From Hybos culiciformis (Eukaryota; Arthropoda; Insecta; Diptera; Hybotidae): a DNA stretch of 64,000 bases. The position numbers and the translations under genes were made by a program. Positions 24,659 to 37,248 of the stretch are shown here, piece by piece (position 1 is the first letter of the stretch; the number at the start of each line of letters is the position of its first letter). The notes under the pieces are model-generated. The model did not search any database. It was given only the letters and a program-made list of their open reading frames with translations, and had not been told where the DNA came from. Location: NCBI GenBank assembly GCA_964007475.1, contig OZ023275.1:14921829-14985828 (forward strand), given 5' to 3'.

Positions 24659-27600
24659 TTTTAGTTAATAAAAAATCATTTAATACTATGTTATACTTTT
24701 TCATTAAATAAAATTTTAAATATTTCAATTATTTTAAAAATCATAAATTTTTATCCCTTTTAAAAGCAATACAAAAAACTAATTTAACTTTTTAAAACAC
24801 CAAAAAAAAAATTAGCATTCAACAGACACAAACATTAACCGTAGTAGAATGATAAGGATTTAATATTGAAATAATATTGTTCAAAAATAATATATTATTA
24901 TTGTGTATAATAAATAAATGATTTTAGGTTGTATGTACTTGCATAAAATCATAACTTTCTTTAAAGTTTTTAACCATTATTTTCATGTTAATAGCATGTC
25001 ATGAAATTGGTTAAAAGCACAATAGATTATATATGTTAAATTTTGCCTCCTTTTTTATACTAGGTAGGTATATAAAAATTATATTTTGACTAGTAAAATT
25101 TTTATTATCCGTCCAATAGTTTGCTGTGTTTGTAAATGTAAATAATCTAAATGAAATATAAAAATATAATTCTAAGAAAAATTTTGCTTTTTTTAGAATA
25201 ATAAGGTGCGACATTATGCTAAGAGTTTTTTTTTTTTATTAAAATAATATGTACTTTAACAACCTATTATTTTATAGGTAAATTTATAAACCGAAAAAAG
25301 TTTCAGATTATTTGTAAATTTGTGTATGTAGCCGTGCAATACTTTTATTCTGGTCCCATATATCTCAGTGATAAACTGGTTGGCAACATTCCCATAATTG
25401 TAGCAAACTTATAGTTCAAAAATCTTAACCGATGAAAAAAAATATCATCTTTCACTATTTTCTTAATGAGAAAGTGTCTTGTACCAGAACGAAACATATT
25501 CATAATTTTCGATCAAAGATGATTTCAATCGGAACCCTTGCAACTGAAAGCTGGCGCTCTTATAGCTACCAAAAATATTGTTATTTTCTCAGACTAGATA
25601 GTTAGTTAGTAAACATCTACCCTAATCGAAAGCTGACAATATCCAATCTTAAGTATGTAAGAAAGTTCATATTCTATAATAAATTCATAGTCTATAATAA
25701 TAAATCTAATAAATCTTATCAATCATTTTGCATATCCCGTATAAAAAGTTCGCTATTTTTATATTATTAAATTATAACAATGTATATGAATTAATGAATA
25801 GATAACCTTCAGATAATGTACTAGTTATATTTTTTAAATTTTTATTATGACATACATATATATTAACTATGATAATAATAAAAAATAATTTCCAAAGTTC
25901 CTGATTCAAGTCGTTTATAACCATGAAAAATATTTTCTACATTTATGAACCTATCTGATTTACTACACCAAAGTAAAAATGTATGGTTGAGTTGTTAAAT
26001 ATATTCGGGATATTCTTTTGAAAAGTAATAGTGGTGATTAAAAATTATACATATTTAAAATCCAGATAACTCTGATGTCCAAAGATTATAATATTTTTGT
26101 TGAATGTACCTAAAATCTAAACAATAGTACCTACTAGGTATATTGAAAATGTAAAAGAAGTTTTTAGGTAACTCATTAATCATAATATAAACGGCAGGTA
26201 AAGTATTAAACGGGAATAAGTCACTCATTGGTATGACAAAGATCTATCAAATCATGTTATGTTCAAAACCAAAAAAAAATGCATTTACATATTAGATAAA
26301 GAAAATGAAAAGAAATTGATATTTAGCCAACTTAGTGTTTGTTTCCTACTGTTTTGTTATACCTTGTTCGCATAATTCTGGAAAAAAAGTTGAAATCTCC
26401 ACTTCTAAAAGTGTAGACAAGTAGAAGAATTTGACAGTTTCTGAAAAAATAGATAGGAATGTATCAATAAAAATTTACACTTTTAGTTTTTAAAATAGGG
26501 TCACGAAACTTTTTTTTTTTTGTATATTTTATTGAATCTGTAGATTCTTTTTTAGTAGAACCGCTTTACCATTTCAATGAAAACACTTCTTGTACTGTTC
26601 TTGTACTGTTTTTATTTTTTTATAAATATCATTTACAATGTGAAAAATTTTAATATTTTGTAGACTAATGTCGACCTTCTAAGTCCCGGACAAAGACTAA
26701 TTTTTAACGTACACAAAATAATCATCCAAAAATCCAAAAAATTGGTTACAACAAAAATGAGCTCTATATACATATTTCTTATCTTTTTTGTATTATTTTA
26801 TTTTGTCGAAAAATGTAAATTTTTTTGTGGAATGATCCATTACATATAATTAAATAAAAAGTATCCCTTGATAGGAATAGCTGTAGTTAAAATGTGTATA
26901 TGTATATATTATAAGTCATGAAACATTTTTGTGACAACTTCTATTATATTATTTATAAATTATTGCCTAAGAGATAATGGAAATGGGTTTAAAAATTAAA
27001 CGTTTTTGAATTCATAGACAATTTTTCTACAACTCTTATAAAATCATTAATGAATATTATTTTGTCAATTTATATAGCAGTTATGCTCTTATTTATATGA
27101 AATATTCTATACAAAATATTAAACTTGAAATGGTTACGTTTTAGGATTTATTAAACATTTAAAACATACATATATCAAACAAACAATTGATTCATACATT
27201 TAAAATCGTAAAAAAATTGAAAAAAAACTTTGGAAAAAAAATAAATCGAGACAGAAATCACACATTGCTATAAAATTGTCTAACTGTAACGAATTCTCCC
27301 ATCAATTTATAATAACTTTAAATTTAAAAATATATATGTATTTTTGTATAACGTATAACTATTTTGTTCAAGTTCGAATTTGTCCTATTTGTTTTACATT
27401 ATCATTAATTAAAAATACTATAGATTATTATTAGTATTATTATGTACGTATAAGTATTTAATTCATGTTAATAGTTAACGTGCATTATTTACATTTCATT
27501 GCATGTAATACATACTGCTGTCGTTATGTAAAATTATATAGTATTTAACTCAATTCTATCATTCCTATTTAGAAATAAAACAGTATTAAACATAACATTA

Positions 27601-27768
27601 AATAAAAACTGTGATTGTTCAGCTAAGAATACATATATGTATATAAAGTAAATAGTGCCAATATTGTTGTTAGGTAATATTTATTGTTAGTTTTATAATA
27701 TCGAATAAACATAATTTTACTTGGAAATCATATTTTCGACTTTGAAACTAAATTCCAAATTTAACTAC
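24659..27768. other. Intergenic between the CFAP144-like gene and the Hsp70 cluster
   Basis: AT-rich. The only open frame with balanced amino-acid use is the short one at 25345-25503. Small local duplications are present (for example TTCTTGTACTG twice near 26588-26610). No element with termini was recognised. Confidence 0.5.
25345..25503 (-). CDS. Possible short exon or ORF, 52 residues, unknown
   Basis: The minus frame from ATG (complement 25501-25503) to TAA (25345-25347) encodes a basic peptide beginning MNMFRSGTRHFLIKKIVKDD and ending SLSLRYMGPE. It has W-poor but otherwise protein-like composition in DNA where stops are very frequent. The run RLRFLNYKFATIMGMLP loosely recalls the N-terminus of insect odorant receptors. 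No downstream exons were found, so it may be a decayed first exon or chance. Confidence 0.2.
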   Translation of the reverse strand: MNMFRSGTRHFLIKKIVKDDIFFHRLRFLNYKFATIMGMLPTSLSLRYMGPE

Positions 27769-29989
27769 CTAATTCCTTTTAACATTTACATTATGTTTTT
27801 TTACAAGTTGTTCTAGATTATTTTTCATTGTTTCAAATTGATTTCTTTGACTAATTTTAAGTTTTCTCATATTTTGGATAATTTCATCGCAACTTGTTAT
27901 AATCTCATTTTTATTTTTTTCCAAAATATTTTCATTTAATTTACTTTGATTAAATGAATATTTCACATCACTGCAGTAATTTTCTAATTGATTTTTTGCT
28001 TCAGCAAAATTACGACGGTTTTGATCATCAATTATTCTATTCTCTGCATCTCTAACTAATCGCTGAATTTCTGATTCACTTATTCGACCTCTTTTACTGG
28101 ATATTGTTATTGCATTTTGATTTGAAGTTTCTTTTTCAACCGCTGTTACTTTCAAAATTCCATTTATATCTATTTCAAAAGTAACATCAATTTTAACTAG
28201 TCCGCGCTCTTTCAATGATATTCCTTCTAAAACAAAACTCCCTAAGTGATTGTTTTCGGAGGAAATTAATCGTTCACCTTCAAATATATTCAATGCCACT
28301 TTATTTTGAAAATCGTCTGCTGTTGTAAATGTCTTAGTTTTCATAGTTGGAATTTGTAGATTACGACTTATAACTATATCCATAATATCACCTCTTGTTT
28401 CGATTCCCAATGAAAGTGGAGTGACATCAACTAGTATAGTATTACGAATATCATAAGTTTCATCTAGAATAGCTGCTTGTATTGCAGCACCGTAAGCCAC
28501 TGCCTCATCACCGTTAATTGACATATTTAATGCTTTTCCATTAAAACAATTTTGAAGCAATTGTTGAATTTTAAGAATTCTTGATGAGCCGCCAACTAAT
28601 AAAATTTCATTTATCTCATTTTTATTCATTTTAGCAGCTTTCAATGTATCTTCAACAGTATCAACTGTTGATTTAAAAAACTTATTGTTCAGGTCATCGA
28701 AGCAGGCACGAGTTATTTTTGAAGTAAAATCTTCGCCATTAAATAATGCTTCAATTTCAATAGTACTTTCAACAGCTGAAGATAAATATCGCTTACGCTT
28801 TTCACATTCAGTTTTTAGCCGTCGCAGAGATCGTTTGTTTGAATTTAAATCTATGTTAAATGTTTTATTAATTTCTTTTACAAAATGTGATACCATTAGA
28901 TTATCGAAATCTTCACCACCCAAATGACTATTTCCTCCAACAGCTTTAACCTGAGAAGAAATTAAATGGATATTTAAAAATATTAATATAGTTATATGTA
29001 ATTACGCATTTAAATTTACGTACAGTGTAATTATGCTAAATATATGAAAATTTTGAAATTTTAGATTAACATACAATATGTGTATGTTACAAACCCACAC
29101 CTCCTATAAATATTTTAAAGTTAAATTAATACCAGGACCTACAAGCACTACGATTCATTCTTTCATTTTTTAATAAGTCTATTACTAAGCAGTACGTTCA
29201 ATTTTTCCATGAGTTTCCAAGGGTTTTATGATGATTTTATTTTGAATAGAACTACATTATGTCGACAATACGATTGAAGCTAACATTTCTCAATTTTCTA
29301 AAAAAATTTCATTGCTCATAGCCTATACCTACCACAAATTTTCTATCTTCAATTGTCAATATTGAAACATCGAATGTGCCACCACCCAAATCGTATACCA
29401 AAATATTTTGTTTTTCTTTCAGTTTTTTGTCTGATGCATACGCAATCGCTGCCGCTGTTGGTTCATTAATTATACGTTTAACATTTAAGCCAGCTATTGT
29501 TCCAGCATCTATTGTTGCCTGACGTTGGGCATCATTAAAATAGGCCGGAACTGTTATTACCGCATCTTTGACCTTCATACCTAGATATACTTCAGCAGTT
29601 TCTTTCATTTTTGATAAAACTTTTGCAGAAATCTGTTCTGGAAGAAATTCTTTTTTTTCACCATTATCTGTAATTTTAATTTTTGGACTTCCATTAGAAT
29701 TAAAAACTTCGAATGGTAAATGCTTTAGATCATCTTGAACAGATGTGTCAGCAAATTTTCGACCTATAAGTCGTTTCACATTAAACACTGTATTCGCTGG
29801 ATTTGAACGAATATAATCTTTTGCAGCTTCACCGACAACACATTCAGTTTCTTTAAATGCAACACAAGACGGTGTTGTTCGACATCCTTGATCATTAGCA
29901 ATTATTTCCACTTTACTATTTTGATAAACAGCTACACAAGAATAAGTCGTACCCAAATCTATGCCGATAGTTGGTGGATTTTTAGCCAT
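27769..29989 (-). CDS. Hsp70-A, EEVD-less Hsp70 with one intron
   Basis: Exons are complement 29333-29989 and 27769-28950. The 382-bp GT-AG intron is phase 0 after residue 219, and the spliced protein has 612 residues. Hsp70 chaperones bind unfolded segments under ATP control. Core motifs are intact: [59 protein letters not shown] and the linker DVTPLSLG. The substrate domain and helical lid follow. The protein then ends in [10 protein letters not shown], lacking the Gly/Pro-rich tail and EEVD that cytosolic Hsp70 uses to dock TPR co-chaperones. There is no signal peptide or KDEL, so a cytosolic or nuclear location is inferred. Without the splice, exon 1 would run into a stop after residue 226, so the intron is needed. 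It is the leftmost and most 3' member of a same-strand cluster of five. Confidence 0.93.
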
Positions 29990-30189
29990 AATGTTACTGC
30001 ATGTACGTAATATTTTTTATATTTATATTACTTTTAGAATAAATTAAATATACCTTAGTTCGGTTTCGAAAATTGTAGTCTTTAATTTTTACTTTAATGT
30101 ACTAACTAACTGATCTGTTATGAAAAAATATTCATTCCACTAATCATGTATATCATAACAAAATTTATATTATATTGAATTAAGTTGTA

Positions 30190-30930
30190 TGTGTATGGAA
30201 CAAAGAAAAAGCTTAATTATTTTTGTGTTCTGTTTTTAAATGTGTGAAAATGATAAAATACTAATTTAAAAAGAAAAATATTATAAATTAATAAACGCGA
30301 GATTCCTCTCTTCCGCAAGTCAGATAATGTGTATCGTATAATATATTGTAATAAGTTCTCTTTATGCATATATGTAACATTCGTTAAAGTGTGATTCCTT
30401 AAAGTGTGTATATTAATAAAATATATAAATAAAAAAGTATCTTAACAAAAAAAACACAAATGCTTAGGTATATCAAATATTTTATTTCGTTAAATTTAAA
30501 TTTAGTACTACATAAATAAAATAAAGAAATATTGATGACATCCTACAAAGATGTTGTATATTATTATAGAAAATTAGTCATTCATTAATGTATCATAACA
30601 TTAATAAATATTAATAATATTAATAAATATTAAATAGTGTCTATGGAATAAAGAAAAAGCTTTAATTATTTTTTATGTTCTGTTTTCAAATGTGTGAAAA
30701 TTTTAATCATATGTTTTATTAAATATGTAATATAAAACAGCTAATATAGTTTATTAAAAGAAAATACATAAATAATATTCCTCTCCCAAGTCAGACACTG
30801 TATTGATATAGTATGTGTAAGTTCTCTTTATACGTACGTAAGATCCATAAAAGTATATACATACAGACAGATTAATAAAATAAATAAAAAAGTATCTAAT
30901 ATAAAACAAAACAAGCAGACACGTGTGTAT
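30190..30930. repeat. Tandem duplication upstream of Hsp70-A, unit about 450 bp
   Basis: Block 1 (about 30190-30450) and block 2 (about 30639-30905) share in the same order: TATGGAA-AAAGAAAAAGCTT, GTTCTGTTTT-AAATGTGTGAAAA, ATTCCTCTC-CAAGTCAGA, AAGTTCTCTTTAT and ATTAATAAAATA-AATAAAAAAGTATCT. They are separated by indels. On the minus strand block 2 has TATAAAGAGAACTTA, a TATA-like word, so the unit could be a duplicated promoter/leader region of Hsp70-A. Confidence 0.7.
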
Positions 30931-31880
30931 ATTAAATATTTTTTTACGTTAAAAGATTGAAAGAAAAAAGATCGTTTATTACTGCATACACATGTCATCT
31001 TCGCATATGTTTTTCTTACGGTAGAAATATAACAAAATAAAAATCAGCTGATAAGAATAAAGTACTACAGACCGGCTTTTTATTATTAAACATTTTATAT
31101 ATATTTATTATGTTTGAAAATCAAATCTTTCATACATTTATTATCTTGGCTAATCGATATTAAGCACACATATTTATGTCCACAATATACGAAAACCTAA
31201 GTAGTATATATAAGTATATAACGTATTACTTTTAAAAATGTATGAAGTTATAGTGTTATTAGGTATATTGTTAATTTAAAATTCATTAGTTCAATAACAA
31301 ATCATCTTAGATTGTTGAAATATTTTTTAAGTAAGTACATATCTTAAATTTGAAGAATCCAAATTTAATTGATACAAAATTTATCTGAAAAGGCAGTTGT
31401 AGTGAATAATTATGATTTCAGGTAGAGAAAATATGAATATTTTGGTAGTTTATAAACGATAATTTTTCTGTAATTTTTTTTTTGTTCATTTTTATTAATT
31501 ATGAAAAAATAAATTATGTAAAATTTAAATTTTATTTATTTAATTGCCTGGAACTAAAAACAGTATTTTACTCTTTAACGAACGACAATTTATGTTGGTT
31601 ATTTCGGTTATTCCCCTAAAAAATTTAAAATTTGTTTTTTTTTTTAATTTTATTATCTACCATGTGCATACATATATGAACATAAATATTAATATATAAA
31701 ATGTACTTATTAAATATATTATTGTTACTTGAATATGCGGTATTGTGTAAAAAAATAATTTTATAAGAATTATCTATATAAGATTTATTTTGAATAATCT
31801 TCAAGTGAGTCTTTGTTTTTATCTTAGTCAATGCAGAGCTAAAGAAAAATAAAATTCTATTAGCTGTGGCGCTCGAAAGT

Positions 31881-31943
31881 TATATAAAAAGGAGTAAAAC
31901 TTTTGAACTTCACTTTCAAAGTGTGCATACACTTTCAAAGTGT
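31881..31943. repeat. TATA-like word followed by a doubled 14-mer
   Basis: TATATAAAAA at 31881-31890 is followed by two copies of CACTTTCAAAGTGT (31911-31924 and 31930-31943) spaced by GCATA. Each copy is nearly self-complementary. Plus-strand promoter architecture is suggested, but no gene follows. Confidence 0.45.
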
Positions 31944-32554
31944 TATAGAAAAATAGAAATGGGAGGAAAAAGGAAAAGGAAAAACATCATCTTTCTTTTT
32001 TTCCATCGTCGTCAGTGTCAGTAACATATTCATAATCGTCACCATATAATAAGTCGTAAAAATTAAGTTATCTCTAAATTATATATTTCTTTAATTAACG
32101 AAGGTTCAAATTCAAGAAGATATTTTACTATTTTAGTGTAAAGTTAACCTTGTTCGGACTGACTTTAAAAAACCTTTTTTACTCAATACATCGCAGAAAA
32201 ATACAATATTAACTTAATATAAGTAAAAAATTTATTAATTTCTAAATGAAAATTAGTTTGGCAGAATATAACAGGGAACGCATAGATTTTTATTTTTTAA
32301 ATACAATTTTTTTATCGCATTTCCAAACAATATATCTTATTCTTCTGAGGGAGAATTACAATTATTTTATGCATATGAATGTAGGTAGAGATATAAAAAA
32401 AATTATTTTTAGTTATTTTTGTTATTAGTTTTATTTTGGTTATTTTACTAAAAACACTAAGAAATTCTATATGTATGTACATCAAATGTATATAAATTAA
32501 CTCTTTTATCAACAATTTTTATTTTTGTATGCGTTTGTAAAAAAGCACTCACGG

Positions 32555-32833
32555 TTATTTCACTAATTTCATGAATACGAATCTGAAGAAATTCTCTATG
32601 CCTAACTTTTTTTTTGTTATCGTCTTACTACACTGTTTATGTATAGAGTACATACATATTTTTTTTTCAGATTTATGCCAAAAACCAATTTCGGGAAACA
32701 CATAACGAGACTTGACCTTGATTGCAATAGCTTTATTAAGAAAATAAACCAATGTCAATGTTATAAAAATATTGAAGATTATTGGAATCAAAGCCAAAAA
32801 TATTTTTGCCGAACATATGTATACATTATACAA
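32555..32833 (-). CDS. Unassigned 92-codon open frame with one hydrophobic helix
   Basis: The minus frame encodes a hydrophobic segment (KIFLALIPIIFNIFITLTLV) followed by KSRYVFPEIGFWHKSEKK and a basic tail. The residue mix is more protein-like than most frames here, but no family was recognised and no splice partners were found. It may be a decayed exon or chance. Confidence 0.2.
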   Translation of the reverse strand: MYNVYICSAKIFLALIPIIFNIFITLTLVYFLNKAIAIKVKSRYVFPEIGFWHKSEKKICMYSIHKQCSKTITKKKLGIENFFRFVFMKLVK

Positions 32834-33403
32834 TTACATGGTTCATTTGTATTTGTTTTGTTTGAATGAATTTTTAAACAATTATATTTATAATATTGAA
32901 CTAAACTAAGAATATTTTATGATTTCTAACGAATCGATAAAAAAATTAAAGAAATGATGTTTTCATTACAATTCCAGCAATAATACAAAATCTAAGGTAT
33001 AGGATATTCATTAAAATTTATAATATGAGAATAAGAGATAATGCTTTTATTGATTTTCACGAATCCGTGACCTTGCTAAGATTAAGAAAGTTAAGACATA
33101 ATATACCTACTTGCAGAATACCCCATTGCTTGAAGTAATAGTTAGAATATATAGCATTACAAGAAAGGAAATCTTTCAAAGTTCAAAAATAAAATGGAAA
33201 ATATTTTCCTAGAATACAGTAAAACAATCAATATGTATACAAAACTTATCATTTTAACAATTTAATTTATTTTAGAGTTGATCATGTACAGGTATAACAT
33301 TAAGTATTTAGTATAATATGTTATATGTTCTAATTTTTTTTACTTTATCAGCTAATCTTTTTTTTTTTTTTATTATTATTTTATTTTAAATTTTATTTTA
33401 TTT

Positions 33404-35353
33404 CTATTTATTTCTTCCAATTTTTACTTTATAGACCTCAAGTAATTGTTCTAATTCGACTATCCTATTTAAATAAAATCCTTTTTCATATAAATCTTTA
33501 TAGCATAATTCAATAAAATTAATACATTGAGTTAAAATTATTTTTTTAATTTGTGGTGGTATTTTTGCATGTCCATTTTCGATTGAATATTTTACATCGC
33601 GACTTAGATTTTCTAGTTTATTTCTTGCCAAAGCAGCTAAATAATTTTTTTCATCATCAATCTGATGTTCAATTGCATCGTTTATCATTCGGTCAATTTC
33701 CTCTTGACTAAAACGACCACGATTATCGTGCAATATAATTTCAGATTGATTTTTAGTACTCCGATCAACACCGGTAGCTTTTAAAATGCCATTCACATCA
33801 ACTTCAAATGTTACATCAATTTTCTCTTTACCCCGAAGTTCTGGTGTTATGCCATCAACATTAAAAGATTCAAGACGATAGTTATCAGCAATCATTGGGC
33901 GTTCTCCTTCATAAATATTTATAGCGGCAGATTTTTGAAAATCAACACTAGTAACGTAATTTTTGGTTTTTTTCACTGGTATTTGGGTATTTCGCTTAAT
34001 AATAATGTCCATAATACCACCTTTTGTTTCAATACCTAAAAAATAATAATTTTCACTTTATAACAAAGTATATTAAAAAAGAAATTTAATCCTCATTCGA
34101 AAGTTTTAACTTTAATTTTTCTTTTATTATTTTTACCTACCTAACGACAATGGAGTAACATCAACTATAACTGTATCTTTGAAATTACATGATATATTTT
34201 GATCCAAAATTGCACCCATAACAGCCGCACCATATGCAACTGCTTCATCACCGTTAATTGATTTAATCAATTGTTTTCCATTGAAAAATTCTTCCAACAA
34301 ATTTTGTATTTTAAGAATTCTTGTAGAGCCACCAATTAAAACAACATCATTTATATCTGTTTTATTTAATTTTCCATCAGAAAGAACGTTTTTAACAGTA
34401 TCTATAGTCGAATGAAATAAATCAGAGTTCATTTGATCAAACGAAGCTCTAGAAATTTTTGAATTAAAATCAGTGTCACCAAAAAGACCATGAATTTCAA
34501 TATCAGCTATGGTGTTTGATGACAAATATTTTTTCGCTTGCTCGCAAGAAGTTCTTAATTGCCGTAGTGCTCGTTTATTGTTACGTATATCCTCACCATG
34601 CTCTCGATCAATTTCATTAATAAAATGTTCAACCATACGTGTGTCAAAATCTTCACCACCCAAACGATTATTTCCACCAACAGCTACAACAGTAAAATTT
34701 TTATCTTTAATTTTAACAATAGATACATCAAAAGTTCCACCACCCAAATCGAAAATCAAAATATTACGCTCTTCACTTGTTTCATTAATTTTTTTATCTA
34801 AATTATAAGCTAAGGCGGCTGCAGTTGGCTCGTTTATAATTCGGATCTCTTTAATGCCAGCGATTTGACCAGCTTCTTTTGTTGCTTGACGTTGTTCATC
34901 ATTAAAATATGCCGGCACTGTTATTACAGCTTTAGAAACTTTACAGCCTAAAACATTTTCAGCAGATTTTTTTAAATTCATTAGAATCATTCCTGAAATT
35001 TGTTCCGGAAAGAATTCTTTTAATTTATTTTTTGACATAACTTGAATTTTAGGTTTTCCATTATCGTCAATAATTTTGAATGGCCAATGTTTTTCGTTTG
35101 ATGAAATAATTTTATCATTAAATTTACGTCCAATTATACGTTTCACGTCAAAAATTGTATTTTCCGAATTTAATGAAGACTGATTTTTTGCCATTTGACC
35201 AACCAAACAACGAGTTTCATTAAAAGCAACATAAGATGGCAAAGTTAAAGTACCTTCATGATTTTTTATGATTTTCACTTGATTATTTTGAATAACGGCT
35301 ACACATGAAAATGTTGTACCCAAATCTATACCAATAGTTGGAGTATTAGACAT
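33404..35353 (-). CDS. Hsp70-B, EEVD-less Hsp70 with one intron at the interdomain linker
   Basis: Exons are complement 34141-35353 and 33404-34035. The 105-bp GT-AG intron is phase 1 after residue 404, inside DVTPLSLG|I, exactly at the boundary between the ATPase domain and the substrate domain. The spliced protein has 614 residues. Nucleotide-site motifs are intact ([59 protein letters not shown]). The protein ends LLEVYKVKIGRNK, without a GGMP tail or EEVD. It is more divergent from copies A, C and E in the N-terminal domain (NHEGTLTLPSYVAF instead of NDQG-RTTPS). The intron position differs from that of Hsp70-A, so the two introns are independent. It is preceded by 1.9 kb of spacer. Confidence 0.93.
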
Positions 35354-37248
35354 TTTTATTTTTATTGGAAATAAAAATTAATTAATTTTATTTAATTGAA
35401 TTAATGTTTGATAAATTAGTATTTTATTTAAGAAAAAAAAAAACTCGAATTGCGTAAGAAAATTATTAACTGAACGCATCTACTACAATAAACTAGGTAC
35501 TAGCTACTACTAGCAATCAACACACCTAATATAATATTTTTTTTTTTAATTTTTTTATTTCTCATACAAATTACACACTAAACCTCAAAACGAAACACAT
35601 TCATATTATTAATATTGTATTTATCACTAATTATATTTATATATTATTTAGTACGGATCTCTTTTTTGTTCAAAGAGAACACTTTATTATATAGGTATCT
35701 GGCAAAAAAAAATATATTAGCAGAATTAGTCGTATTTTATAGAAATTGGCAATTTTATCAGTAAGTTCAATGTTCATATAATAATGTACATATTGTTATA
35801 TTTTTCCTTATTTTATTATTTTTATACACATATTATTTTTGACTATTTACATGTAAGACAATTGTAGTTGGAATATTTCGTCGTTAGATGAATTCTCTGT
35901 ACTATTTCGAACTTTTTTTCCAATCATCATCGAAATGTGAATAAAAAATTATAAAACGATTTTAAAAGGTTTTTGCTACCAGCTCTATAAAAGTTCGAAA
36001 GTTATTTTTATGAAAAGTATTCCAAAATTAAATGAACTTTAATTAAAAAAATATTAATATTTTCAATAAATAGTAGTGGCACTATCTTGAATAAAATGTG
36101 TTGTTCATCAAGGTTTTACTATAATAATAAACAAGGATATTTATGAAAATTTATTAAATATTGATTGATCTATAATATAATAAAATATTTTTTATATATT
36201 TTTCAATTTTTGTAATTAATTAACTTTTTATACTTATATTTATGTTCTGCAATTATATGGAATTATATGAGACATAACTGAAATCAAGAATATTTATTTA
36301 AAAATAATTAATTATTAAAAAAACAAAACCCGACTGTGCCAAAAAATATCAACTCAAAAACGAAAAACAAGCTCTACAATCTATAGAAATTTTGTAAGAG
36401 CAATATATATGTATGAACTTTTTATATTTATATAAATTTTCCCAATCATTAAAGGTTAACAACTTTTTAAATGACAATATTTTTTAATTGAATTTATATT
36501 ATAAAAGGAACCTTAAAAACCAGTACACATTATTTCATTGCATTTCTGCACTTTTTTCTTATGGAGTTAATTCATTTGTGCAATGAAGGGCTCATATAAT
36601 GCACCATGTATATTAGCATATTAAAGAAATAATAAAATATTGTTATAATATTCGAAAAGATATTGCATGCGGGGACAAGTAAAAAAATTACAAAACATAT
36701 ATTCGTTGAAAAAATATAAAACTTAACATTTTAATTAACTACGTTGGTGTATAAAATTTTTTTTAGTTTTCATAATTTATGAAATTGTTAACTTTAATTA
36801 CGCTGATTTTGATATTCATTTGTGACAATTACAAATAGCTCAGCGTAGGAAAATAAGGTGGCAAATTAAATTGAACCCAATATTTCTCTTAATTTTTTTG
36901 CAAAAAACATGTTGTCAATATGTTTGTTCTTCACAATATATAGTATGTATTATGATATCTGTCTTTCTTCATATTAGTTCACTTAAAAATAAACAATATT
37001 TTACCAAAGTGTGAGTATCTCAAACAATGAGAGGAAATTAAAACTTTATTGCATATGGATCGAAAATAAAATTATTATATTTGTGTACAAGTAGAATTCA
37101 AAACAAATTATATATACTTATAAATGTACTTCTTTATTATTAATTTCTATTTTTAGATTTAGTATCTTTTTTTTATTAAAATAACAATTTTATAAAAAAA
37201 AAAAAACAGAATTTTATTGTGTGCACACAATAAAACATTCATATTTAT
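35354..37248. other. Intergenic between Hsp70-B and Hsp70-C
   Basis: AT-rich, with no gene seen. It holds one copy of a dispersed repeat (36405-36612). A minus-strand ATAATAAAGTGTTCTCTTTG lies at about 35665-35684, loosely TATA-like, upstream of Hsp70-B. Confidence 0.5.
36405..36612 (+). repeat. Dispersed repeat of about 200 bp, inverted copy at 54938-55140
   Basis: The segment from TATGAACTTTTTATATTTAT through AAAGGTTAACAA, ATTATAAAAGGAACC and TATGGAGTTAATTCATTTGT to GCAATGAAGGGCTCATATAA reappears in reverse complement at 54938-55140, about 80% alike by eye. It contains no ORF. Confidence 0.75.

Larger units (their letters stand above)
29990..33403. other. Intergenic between Hsp70-A and Hsp70-B
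   Basis: AT-rich. It contains the duplicated block at 30190-30930, a doubled palindromic motif near 31911-31943 and one unassigned open frame (32555-32833). I see no convincing heat-shock element array immediately upstream of Hsp70-A. The region just before its ATG has only the degenerate GTTCGGTTTCGAAA (about 30058-30071). Confidence 0.5.

Noticed and set aside
28951..29332. Hsp70-A as a frameshifted pseudogene (two separate frames)
   Set aside because: A GT-AG intron joins the two frames exactly in phase (KFV|VKAVGG) and no other lesion is seen.
34036..34140. Hsp70-B as two broken genes
   Set aside because: A 105-bp GT-AG intron in the linker restores one 614-residue frame.
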